Part shown: positions 57,465 through 64,000 of the stretch, one piece after another
How positions within the stretch are numbered: the first letter of the stretch is position 1
Layout of the letters: each line of letters opens with the position of its first letter
Origin: Lactobacillus johnsonii
GTDB lineage: Bacteria > Bacillota > Bacilli > Lactobacillales > Lactobacillaceae
Reading direction: 5' to 3'
Assembly (NCBI RefSeq): GCF_013487865.1
Contig: NZ_CP047409.1
Span: 992,001-1,056,000, forward strand
DNA length: 64,000 nucleotides
The notes under the pieces: model-generated
What the model saw: only the letters and a program-made list of their open reading frames with translations
Database searches by the model: none
Told to the model about the DNA's origin: nothing
Program-made: the position numbers and the translations under genes

Positions 57465-58745
57465 TTACTTTTGTGACAAATTATCTTTTTTATATTCCTT
57501 ACCATAAATATATTTATGAAGTTTCAAATATTGTTGCTCTAGCTTTTTCTCATTAACATTATCTTTTGCAAAGTAATATCTTTTACCTTCAAGACCTTTC
57601 GGCATGTAATTTTGTTTTGCAATTTGAAATGGTTGTGTAAATGGATTATCTATCAACCCACCACCCGTTATTTCTTCTGAATGTTTATAATGCATATCTC
57701 GTAATCCATGTGGCATGGGATGCTCATTAGGATGAGTAGTATCTTTATCAAGCTTTTCCCAAATTTCATCAAAAGCACCTGACTTAGGGGACAAACACAT
57801 TAACATAGTCGCAAACATTAAAGGATATTTTGCCTTTGGCATCCCTATTTTTTCTGCTTGATTAGCTGCAACTACTATTTGCGTTACTTGTTCTGGATTG
57901 GCTAAGCCAACGTATGTGTATGGAATTTCTCGTAGACGCCGCACTACTGACGGTAGATCTCCGTTTTTAAGTAAGACGGTAAGATAATACAAGGCTGCAT
58001 CAGTATCGGACCCAGCCATTGAATCTGAATAAGCTGCTAAATAATCATAATGCTTAGTTGCTTTTCTGTCATAAGCAAAATGTTGACCTTTTACAAATTC
58101 CTTAACATTTTTAACTGAAATCTCTTCTCCATTAACTGCATGGATACTTTCTAATAAATTTAATGCTACACGCAAATCCCCATCAGCTGAGCGAGCAATA
58201 ATGTTAATTGCTTCTTTATCTATTTGCTTTTCTTCTAAATGGAATACTTCTTTTAGAGCACGAATCAAAACATGACTAATATCCTTATCATCTAAAGTCT
58301 CAAATTCAAAAATCTGACAACGTGAGCGGACAGCAGGAACAATTGACATAATCGGATTTTCAGTAGTTGCGCCAATTAAAAGAATTTGCCCGTTCTCTAA
58401 ATACGGCAGAAGATAATCCTGCAATGTTGTCGTCATGCGATGAATTTCATCAATTAGTAGAACAAACGATTGGTATGGATAAGTATTAATGATTTGCATC
58501 AGCTTTGCTTTATTATCAACCGAAGCATTAAAAGTGGCTAACGGATAGTCATACTCTCGAGCGATAATTTGCGCTAGACTAGTTTTTCCTGTTCCAGGCG
58601 GACCCCATAATAAGAGCGAAATTGGAACATGATTTTTGATAATTTGATAAAGGGGCTTTCCTTCAGAAATTAGCTTAGTTTGACCTACAAATTGTGATAA
58701 ATTTTTTGGTCGGATCAAATCTGCTAATGGCTTTTTGATAGGCAT
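57465..58745 (-). CDS. rarA: Replication-associated recombination protein A (MgsA)
   Basis: The complete 426-residue AAA+ ATPase. Walker A is GPPGTGKT (48-55), Walker B IDEIHR (98-103), with TTENP and the arginine-finger SRCQIFEF. The C-terminal tetramerisation domain includes DALYYL, RRLREIPYTYVGLANPEQ and the family end motif YMPKGLEGKRYYF. RarA acts at stalled replication forks with SSB and the clamp loader. It is clearly a diverged homologue of the broken copy at 34378-35395, not a recent duplicate. It forms the right edge of the island. Confidence 0.95.
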   Translation of the reverse strand: MPIKKPLADLIRPKNLSQFVGQTKLISEGKPLYQIIKNHVPISLLLWGPPGTGKTSLAQIIAREYDYPLATFNASVDNKAKLMQIINTYPYQSFVLLIDEIHRMTTTLQDYLLPYLENGQILLIGATTENPIMSIVPAVRSRCQIFEFETLDDKDISHVLIRALKEVFHLEEKQIDKEAINIIARSADGDLRVALNLLESIHAVNGEEISVKNVKEFVKGQHFAYDRKATKHYDYLAAYSDSMAGSDTDAALYYLTVLLKNGDLPSVVRRLREIPYTYVGLANPEQVTQIVVAANQAEKIGMPKAKYPLMFATMLMCLSPKSGAFDEIWEKLDKDTTHPNEHPMPHGLRDMHYKHSEEITGGGLIDNPFTQPFQIAKQNYMPKGLEGKRYYFAKDNVNEKKLEQQYLKLHKYIYGKEYKKDNLSQK

Positions 58746-58810
58746 AAAATCGACCTTCTTACTTATAGTAAAGTGTTAAGTTTTATCTATTATTATCACA
58801 ATTATTAGTT

Positions 58811-59124
58811 CAAAACAAATTTATATAACCCCAAGCTCTACTCAAATCATTTTAAACACTTTGTCCGATTGTAAGATTACCCCAACTGATTTAACGGTTG
58901 CAAACAGCAATTTAGCTTATACTGCGTCTCTTTTAGCTGGTGAAGGTCATAGCGTCCAAATTTCTTATAATAATTTATATGATAAGAAACTAGAAGGCTT
59001 AACTGCTCGCCCTCTTTCTCCCCAAATTACTGATCCCAATATCGTTATTTGGAAGAAGAATCGAAAGCTATCTAATTTAGGAAACTTATTTTTAGAAAAA
59101 TTACGAGACTCGCTCAATAATTAA
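58811..59124 (+). pseudogene. LysR regulator, C-terminal remnant
   Basis: About 100 residues (IYITPSSTQIILNTL..., ATASLLAGEG-like AYTASLLAGEGHSVQISYNNL, LSNLGNLFLEKLRDSLNN) match the end of the LysR effector domain. No helix-turn-helix or start region is present upstream; rarA begins there. The last 87 residues could start at an ATG-like codon 58861 but this is not a functional regulator. Confidence 0.75.
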
Positions 59125-59133
59125 GTGAGTAAT

Positions 59134-59187
59134 AAAAAAGAGTAATTGTCTATCTCATACCATCTATGAGACTACAATTACTCTTTT
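59134..59187. terminator. Bidirectional terminator
   Basis: Outer stem AAAAGAGTAATTGT / ACAATTACTCTTTT with an inner CTCATA / TATGAG stem, between convergent units. Confidence 0.9.
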
Positions 59188-59212
59188 ATGTTTTTATATT
59201 ATGTTTTTCAGC

Positions 59213-60034
59213 TTAATAATCCTCATCTTCTCGCATTTCTGCTGGCCAACCATCAATTGGCTTGCGCTCATCTAAAGCACGAAGCTGCTTAAGATCCTCT
59301 TTATCTAACTCAAAATCAAAGATATCAATATTAGCTTTAATATGGGCTGGATTAGTAGAGCGAGGAATAGTTACAATGTCATTCTGGACTAAATACCGTA
59401 AAATCACTTGGATTGGTGATTTACCATATTTTTCACCAATTTTTTGTAACACTGGATTAGTCATCAGATTTTGTTGACCGTTACCTAACGGACTATAGCT
59501 TTCATGAATAATATTTTCTTTTTTCAAAAATTCGTGCATTTTCCATTGTTGTAATAAAAGATGTGTTTCAATCTGATCAACCATGGGCCGAATTTCTGCA
59601 TGATTAATTAATTCTAAAGTTTGTCGACTATTAAAATTACTGATACCAATAGCTCGCGTTTTACCAGCTTTATATGCTTCTTCTAGAGCGCGCCAAGTAT
59701 CTAAATCGTGGCCCATTGGCCAATGAATTAAGACTAAATCAAAATAATCTAAGCCACTTTTATTTAGAGATTCATCTAGTCCCTGCTTAGTCGCTTCATA
59801 TCCATCAGTCATGGTCTTTGTAGTAATGAAAACTTCATCCCGATTAAGATTACTTGCGCGGACTGCTTCTCCTACCTGCTGTTCATTTTGATAATATTGT
59901 GCTGTATCAATTAAACGGTAGCCATCTTTAAAAGCAGATAAAACAGCTTCTTTTGTTTGGTCTGGGCTAATCTCGTAAGTTCCAAAGCCAAAAATTGGGA
60001 TTTTAACACCGTTATTTAACGTTAAATGTTTCAT
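59213..60034 (-). CDS. Aldo/keto reductase
   Basis: A 273-residue NADPH-dependent reductase of the AKR5 type. The catalytic Asp and Tyr are in DTAQYYQNEQ, the Lys in ITTKTMTDG, the His in LIHWPMGH. IPRSTNPAHIKAN is the cofactor motif. It is shorter than, and only moderately similar to, the gene at 27854. Likely reduces diketo-acids or aldehydes; the substrate is unknown. It is a single-gene unit. Confidence 0.93.
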   Translation of the reverse strand: MKHLTLNNGVKIPIFGFGTYEISPDQTKEAVLSAFKDGYRLIDTAQYYQNEQQVGEAVRASNLNRDEVFITTKTMTDGYEATKQGLDESLNKSGLDYFDLVLIHWPMGHDLDTWRALEEAYKAGKTRAIGISNFNSRQTLELINHAEIRPMVDQIETHLLLQQWKMHEFLKKENIIHESYSPLGNGQQNLMTNPVLQKIGEKYGKSPIQVILRYLVQNDIVTIPRSTNPAHIKANIDIFDFELDKEDLKQLRALDERKPIDGWPAEMREDEDY

Positions 60035-60122
60035 AATTACCTCTATGTTAATTCATTATTTTACTTCCATATGATAATCATATCCTAAAAGAATAAATAA
60101 AACTCTTATTTTAATTTATACA

Positions 60123-60152
60123 AAAAATAGCGACTTAAAAGCCGCTATTTTT
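60123..60152 (-). terminator. Terminator of the ABC exporter gene
   Basis: Stem AAAAATAGCG / CGCTATTTTT, just after the stop at 60158. Confidence 0.85.
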
Positions 60153-60157
60153 ATCTA

Positions 60158-61909
60158 CTATTTTTTAAATTGATTATGAACGTATTCTGCATAAAGAGGT
60201 GTTGATTTTACTAGTTCATCATGAGTACCTGAGCCGGAAACAGTTCCATGATCAATGAAATAAATTTTATCTGCATCAACAATTGTACTTAAACGGTGAG
60301 CAATTACTAAAGTCATTCTATTTTTCATCAGACTTGCTAAGGCTTTTTGTACCATAGCTTCAGATTCTGAATCAAGACTTGCAGTAGCCTCATCAAGCAT
60401 TAAGATTTTCGGATCACGCAAAAAGGCCCTCGCAATTGCAATTCTCTGTCTTTGTCCACCAAACAGCTTAACACCTCGTTCACCAATCTGTGTTTCTAAG
60501 CCATCTTCTGCCTCTTTTACAAATTTATCTGCATATGCCATCTTTAAAACATGCCATAATTCATCGTCACTAACTTTTCTTCCTAAGCCATAAACCAGAT
60601 TTTCACGAATAGTTCCGGGCATTACTGATGAATTTTGACCTACAAGTCCAATTTGTTTACGCCAATCAGTTAAATCAATCTCTTCTATATTTTGACCACC
60701 AATAGTTATCTTTCCCGAAGTTGGTTTATAGAAACGTTCTATTAGTGAAAAAATTGTTGATTTTCCACCACCTGATGGACCAGCAAAGGCGACAACAGTG
60801 TTAGGCTTAGCCGACACATTGATATCATGTAGAATTTGCTTTCCTTTTTCATATGAGAAACTTACATTCTGCAGCTTCAATTCTTTTCCAGCAATATCAA
60901 CCTTTTGATTATCGGCAGATACTTCAATTGGTTCATTAAGCATTTCGCCGATACGTTCAGTTGAACCTGACGTCTTAGCTAATTCATTGAAAAATTGACT
61001 AATTATGATTACTGGACCCATCAATTGAAATAGATACATTAAGAAGGAAATAAGTGCACCCATAGTAAGTGTACCTTGCATAACACGAATAGCACCGTAA
61101 GTTAAAATACCAATTACTAAAATCATCATTAACATATTAGAAATTGGCTGCATTAAGGAATTAATCCATGATTCCTTTACCCCAATTGCATAAAGTTTAG
61201 CAATTCTTTTTGTTCCTGTAGCAAGCTCCTTCTTCTCTGAATTACTTGATTTTACCAAACGGATCTCACTTAAAACATTAGTTGAATCACTAGAAAATTT
61301 TGCCAGTTCATCTTGACGTGCCCGGCCAATTTTTCCTGACAATCTCATAAATGGTAGTAGGACAAATATCACTAAAGGAACAGCAAGAACCATGATTAAG
61401 GACATCTGCCAATCCATCATAAACATGATGACGACAGCACCAAAGAATTGTAATAAAGAAGTAATTGCATTCGGCAAGGTATTAGCAAGTAAATTCTTGA
61501 CTTGTGACGTGTCATTAACTAGTCTTGATGAAATTTCACCTGTCGAAGTATTATCAAAATAACTAACTGGCATCTTAAGTAAGCGAGCCCAGAGATTATC
61601 ACGAAGTTTCGAAACCACATGCTCTCCAAAAACTCCCAAAATATAACCAGATAAGGCACTAATAATTACTCCACCAAAAAATACTATTCCAGTAATAATT
61701 ACCAGGTTTATATTTAAATGCTTAAAGTTATTAATAATTCTTTGTGCAAATTGAGGAACGATTAAGTTCGCTCCCGTGGCAATTAAGCCAGCCAGAATAC
61801 CAACAATTAATTGCCAGTATTTAGGATGCACTTGATTTATTAATTTAAAAAAATCCTGAAAACTAAAACTATGTTTTCCTTTTTCAATCCGGGGTCTTCC
61901 TCTATCCAT
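60158..61909 (-). CDS. Multidrug ABC exporter (half transporter, LmrA/BmrA type)
   Basis: A 583-residue fused permease-ATPase that works as a homodimer. Six membrane helices lie between about 30 and 310. The ATPase has Walker A GPSGGGKST (377-385), Walker B ILMLDEA (502-508) and H-loop His538. The signature motif is LFGGQ (482-486) rather than LSGGQ; the Ser that contacts the ATP gamma-phosphate is Phe483. It is 84 bases after a MarR gene and has its own promoter, TTGACA-N17-TTTAAT (61961-61989), overlapped by MarR-type operators. Drug export is inferred from the family and the regulator. Confidence 0.93.
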   Translation of the reverse strand: MDRGRPRIEKGKHSFSFQDFFKLINQVHPKYWQLIVGILAGLIATGANLIVPQFAQRIINNFKHLNINLVIITGIVFFGGVIISALSGYILGVFGEHVVSKLRDNLWARLLKMPVSYFDNTSTGEISSRLVNDTSQVKNLLANTLPNAITSLLQFFGAVVIMFMMDWQMSLIMVLAVPLVIFVLLPFMRLSGKIGRARQDELAKFSSDSTNVLSEIRLVKSSNSEKKELATGTKRIAKLYAIGVKESWINSLMQPISNMLMMILVIGILTYGAIRVMQGTLTMGALISFLMYLFQLMGPVIIISQFFNELAKTSGSTERIGEMLNEPIEVSADNQKVDIAGKELKLQNVSFSYEKGKQILHDINVSAKPNTVVAFAGPSGGGKSTIFSLIERFYKPTSGKITIGGQNIEEIDLTDWRKQIGLVGQNSSVMPGTIRENLVYGLGRKVSDDELWHVLKMAYADKFVKEAEDGLETQIGERGVKLFGGQRQRIAIARAFLRDPKILMLDEATASLDSESEAMVQKALASLMKNRMTLVIAHRLSTIVDADKIYFIDHGTVSGSGTHDELVKSTPLYAEYVHNQFKK

Positions 61910-61930
61910 TAATAAATTCCTCCTTAATAG

Positions 61931-61942
61931 TTAGGTACCTAA
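61931..61942. promoter_or_regulatory. MarR operator near the exporter start
   Basis: Perfect palindrome TTAGGTACCTAA between the exporter promoter and its ribosome binding site, one of three related sites in this locus. Confidence 0.75.
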
Positions 61943-61960
61943 TAATGATTGACGCTTAGT

Positions 61961-61989
61961 ATTAAAACATGTAGATACCTAACTGTCAA
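61961..61989 (-). promoter_or_regulatory. Exporter promoter with operator in the spacer
   Basis: On the - strand, TTGACA (61984-61989) and TTTAAT (61961-61966) are spaced by 17 bases. The spacer contains TTAGGTATCTAC (61971-61982), a near copy of the other operator sites, so bound repressor would cover the promoter. Confidence 0.75.
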
Positions 61990-61993
61990 GTCA

Positions 61994-62431
61994 CTAATTA
62001 TTTCGAACTTGTTGGTTTAGTTCCTTCAGGAGTGGAATTAATTGATCTAATAGCTTTTCGTCTACTCGACTAGAAAGTTTTTTTAATATCAAGTTAAAGC
62101 TTTTTTTCATCTCAATAACTTGTTTTTCTCCTAACTGGGTAATATAAATCCGTTTAATTCGAGCAGACTTTTCATCTTGCTTGCGTTGAATATATCCATC
62201 ACGTTCAAGATTTTTCAACATATTAGTTACACTGGCATTACGTAAATGAAAATTATCAGCTAGTTCCCTTTGAATCATACCCGGATGCTCTTGAATATAC
62301 ATCAAAGTTCGTCCTTGCTGAGGAGTAAGTTGACTAAATTTTACTTCTTCCCCATAAAATCTTTTAGAAAAGTTGAAGTATAAACGGAATAAATCCATCA
62401 TTTCTTGATATTTTTCTACTTTATCTGTCAT
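61994..62431 (-). CDS. MarR family transcriptional regulator
   Basis: A 145-residue winged-helix repressor with MIQRELADNFHLRNASVTNMLKNLERDGYIQRKQDEKSARIKR forming the helix-turn-helix and wing (about 57-99). It precedes the multidrug exporter and three palindromic sites of the type TTAGrTACCTAA lie around both promoters. It probably represses itself and the exporter and releases DNA when it binds a drug-like ligand; this is inferred from family and sites. Confidence 0.93.
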   Translation of the reverse strand: MTDKVEKYQEMMDLFRLYFNFSKRFYGEEVKFSQLTPQQGRTLMYIQEHPGMIQRELADNFHLRNASVTNMLKNLERDGYIQRKQDEKSARIKRIYITQLGEKQVIEMKKSFNLILKKLSSRVDEKLLDQLIPLLKELNQQVRNN

Positions 62432-62468
62432 CTTTTAACCCCTTTGTTAATAGTTAGAATGTATACTG

Positions 62469-62485
62469 TTAGATACCTAATTATA
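62469..62485 (-). promoter_or_regulatory. marR -10 box and operator
   Basis: On the - strand TATAAT (62480-62485) is directly followed by TTAGGTATCTAA (62469-62480), the same operator type as near the exporter. This arrangement fits autorepression. Confidence 0.7.
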
Positions 62486-62505
62486 AAATATGCCACAATA
62501 AAACA

Positions 62506-62537
62506 AAAGGAAGTATGTAGTAAAACATACTTCCTTT
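62506..62537. terminator. Terminator between the P-ATPase and marR
   Basis: Perfect 13-base stem AAAGGAAGTATGT / ACATACTTCCTTT with a 6-base loop, 26 bases after the ATPase stop. Confidence 0.88.
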
Positions 62538-62562
62538 AAAAATAGATTTAATATTAAAACAA

Positions 62563-64000
62563 TTAGATTAAATATTTCTCTGATTTTAGATACCATTTCT
62601 TTACTAACATCGTTAAAGCAATGTATAAAATTAGTAAAATAAATACAATTCCTAAAAAATATACTGGAATTGGGCCAAATTTCACTGCTTTTGCGACAGG
62701 AATAATAAATGGTAACATAGTCCCAATTGCAGCCATACCAATCGTTGCCCAGGTAACAATTGCTGTAGCATGCTGTTTAATAAATGGGAGGCCTGGATCT
62801 CTAAGTGCATGAATAACCATTTCTTGGGTCCAAAGCGATTCAATAAACCAGCCAGTACAAAAGACAGCTGAAAAAAGTAATTTTTGTGAAGCAGTTGCTC
62901 CTGCATAGCTACTTCCGATAATTTGTGGACAAACTATAAAGAACAGTAATGCAAAAGTTATGATGTCAAAAATCGAAGATGTAGGACCAAAATAGAACAT
63001 AAACTTAGGAAGCTTCTTCGTACTCCACTTTCTTGGTTCAGATAAATAATGTTTATTCATTGTATCGAATGGAATTGATAGACAGCTGGTACCGTACATT
63101 AAGTCTAAAATGAGAAGTTGAACTGGAAGCATTGGAAGAAAAGGAAGAAATGAGGATGCTACTAAAATTGATAAAATATTACCAAAATTAGATGAAAGCG
63201 TAATTTTAATATACTTCATCGTATTTCCAAATACTTGGCGACCAATTTGAACAGCTTTTTCTAAAATCATTAGGTCTTTGTGTAACAAAATTATATCAGC
63301 AGATTTTTTAGCAATGTCTACGGCTGTATCAACGGAAATAGCAACATCAGCCGCTTTCATAGCCGGCGCATCATTAATTCCGTCTCCCATATAAGCAACA
63401 GTATGGTTATTTTCTCTTAATAATTGAATAATTTGTGCCTTTTGTTGAGGAGATAGTTTTACAAAAACATCACATTCTTCAATCATTTTCTTCAATTCAG
63501 CTGAACTTTTATTTTCTAAGTCCTTTCCCTGATACACGCAATTGATATCTAATCCAACTTGTTTGCCAACATTTCTAGTGACAGCTTCATTGTCTCCAGT
63601 TAAGATCTTTACAGTAATTCCATCCCTCTTTAAAGCTGTTAAGGCAGCTTTGGCACTATCCTTTGGTGGATCTAAAAATGCTAAAAATCCAGTTAAAATT
63701 AGTTCTTTCTCATCATCAACACTGAATTCACCAACAGGAGCAGGATTCTTTTTATAAGCGAGCAATACCACCCGTAACCCATCTTGATTCATTTGATTGA
63801 TCTTATTTAAAATTTCTTGTCTCTGCTCTTGATCAAGCATGGTAATTTTATCGTTAATTTCCAACCGATTAGAGCAAGCAAGCATTTCTTCAGCAGCTCC
63901 TTTTGTTACTAATAAGTGTTCATGCTTCTTATTCATTACCACGACACTCATTCGTCTTCTTTTAAAGTCAAAGGGAATCTCATCAATTTTTTGATAATTT
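62563..64000 (-). CDS. mgtA: Magnesium-transporting P-type ATPase, C-terminal part
   Basis: The frame is open to the right window edge, so the N-terminus, including the DKTGT phosphorylation site, lies outside. About 479 residues are visible: the nucleotide-binding domain (FDFKRRRMSVVV, TKGAAEEML), the hinge GDGINDAPAMKAADVAISVD, and six C-terminal membrane helices with SSNFGNILSILVAS, typical of P3B Mg2+ importers of the MgtA/MgtB group. It likely brings Mg2+ into the cell at low supply. An ATG 16 codons inside the visible frame (63951) is not the true start, because family sequence continues before it. Confidence 0.9.
   Translation of the reverse strand, partial: NYQKIDEIPFDFKRRRMSVVVMNKKHEHLLVTKGAAEEMLACSNRLEINDKITMLDQEQRQEILNKINQMNQDGLRVVLLAYKKNPAPVGEFSVDDEKELILTGFLAFLDPPKDSAKAALTALKRDGITVKILTGDNEAVTRNVGKQVGLDINCVYQGKDLENKSSAELKKMIEECDVFVKLSPQQKAQIIQLLRENNHTVAYMGDGINDAPAMKAADVAISVDTAVDIAKKSADIILLHKDLMILEKAVQIGRQVFGNTMKYIKITLSSNFGNILSILVASSFLPFLPMLPVQLLILDLMYGTSCLSIPFDTMNKHYLSEPRKWSTKKLPKFMFYFGPTSSIFDIITFALLFFIVCPQIIGSSYAGATASQKLLFSAVFCTGWFIESLWTQEMVIHALRDPGLPFIKQHATAIVTWATIGMAAIGTMLPFIIPVAKAVKFGPIPVYFLGIVFILLILYIALTMLVKKWYLKSEKYLI

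Noticed and set aside
1-64000. CRISPR array, prophage, rRNA or tRNA genes
   Set aside because: No regularly spaced repeats, phage structural genes or RNA gene signatures were seen.

Overview
The window is a low-GC, Gram-positive bacterial chromosome segment. Gene content and protein style (fhs-lspA-rluD, xerS, ppaC, parC/parE, plsY, a BREX locus of the lactobacillus kind) point to Lactobacillus, most likely the gasseri/johnsonii group. This is inference from the proteins; no rRNA or tRNA gene is present to fix the species.

Layout. (1) 1-13 kb is an ordinary core region read mostly on the + strand: two DegV lipid-binding proteins, the run orf114-fhs-lspA-rluD-carA-carB, rqcH, a MarR regulator and a Ser/Gln/Asn-rich surface protein. 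CarA and CarB are full length but have lost the residues needed for glutaminase activity and, in both ATP-grasp halves, for metal-ATP binding; they look like pseudoenzymes left at the old pyrimidine operon site. (2) 13.9-16.3 kb is the replication terminus: an XerS-type recombinase, 1.3 kb of non-coding DNA and a good match to a Firmicutes dif site (16100-16127). Gene direction changes here from mainly + to almost entirely -. (3) 16-34 kb is core: a DUF1275 membrane protein, cyclophilin, recQ, ppaC, a LysR regulator, parC/parE, divergent plsY, a sugar acetyltransferase, an aldo/keto reductase, a three-gene ABC system, a Bax-inhibitor-1 protein and an amidohydrolase. (4) 34.4-58.7 kb is an accessory island bracketed by two same-direction rarA copies, the left one broken and the right one intact. 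It holds a type 1-like BREX system (brxA-brxB-brxC-pglX ... pglZ) with no brxL. Between pglX and pglZ sits a 1237-residue nuclease-STAND NTPase (Avs-like) in its own transcription unit, followed by a broken DUF3644 gene. The island edges are littered with remnants: MBL hydrolase, TetR, AAA ATPase, IS1182-type transposase, NAD(P)-binding protein and aldo/keto reductase. (5) 58.8-64 kb returns to housekeeping and transport genes: a LysR remnant, an aldo/keto reductase, a MarR-controlled multidrug ABC exporter with clear operator sites, and the C-terminal part of a Mg2+-type P-ATPase.

How it works together. The terminus genes (xerS, dif, parC/parE, recQ) serve chromosome unlinking and repair. 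The island is a defence locus: BREX would mark self DNA through PglX and block phage, while the STAND protein would act as a sensor-effector. The absence of brxL and the decay around the locus raise the question of whether BREX still restricts phage or whether the STAND protein now carries the defence.
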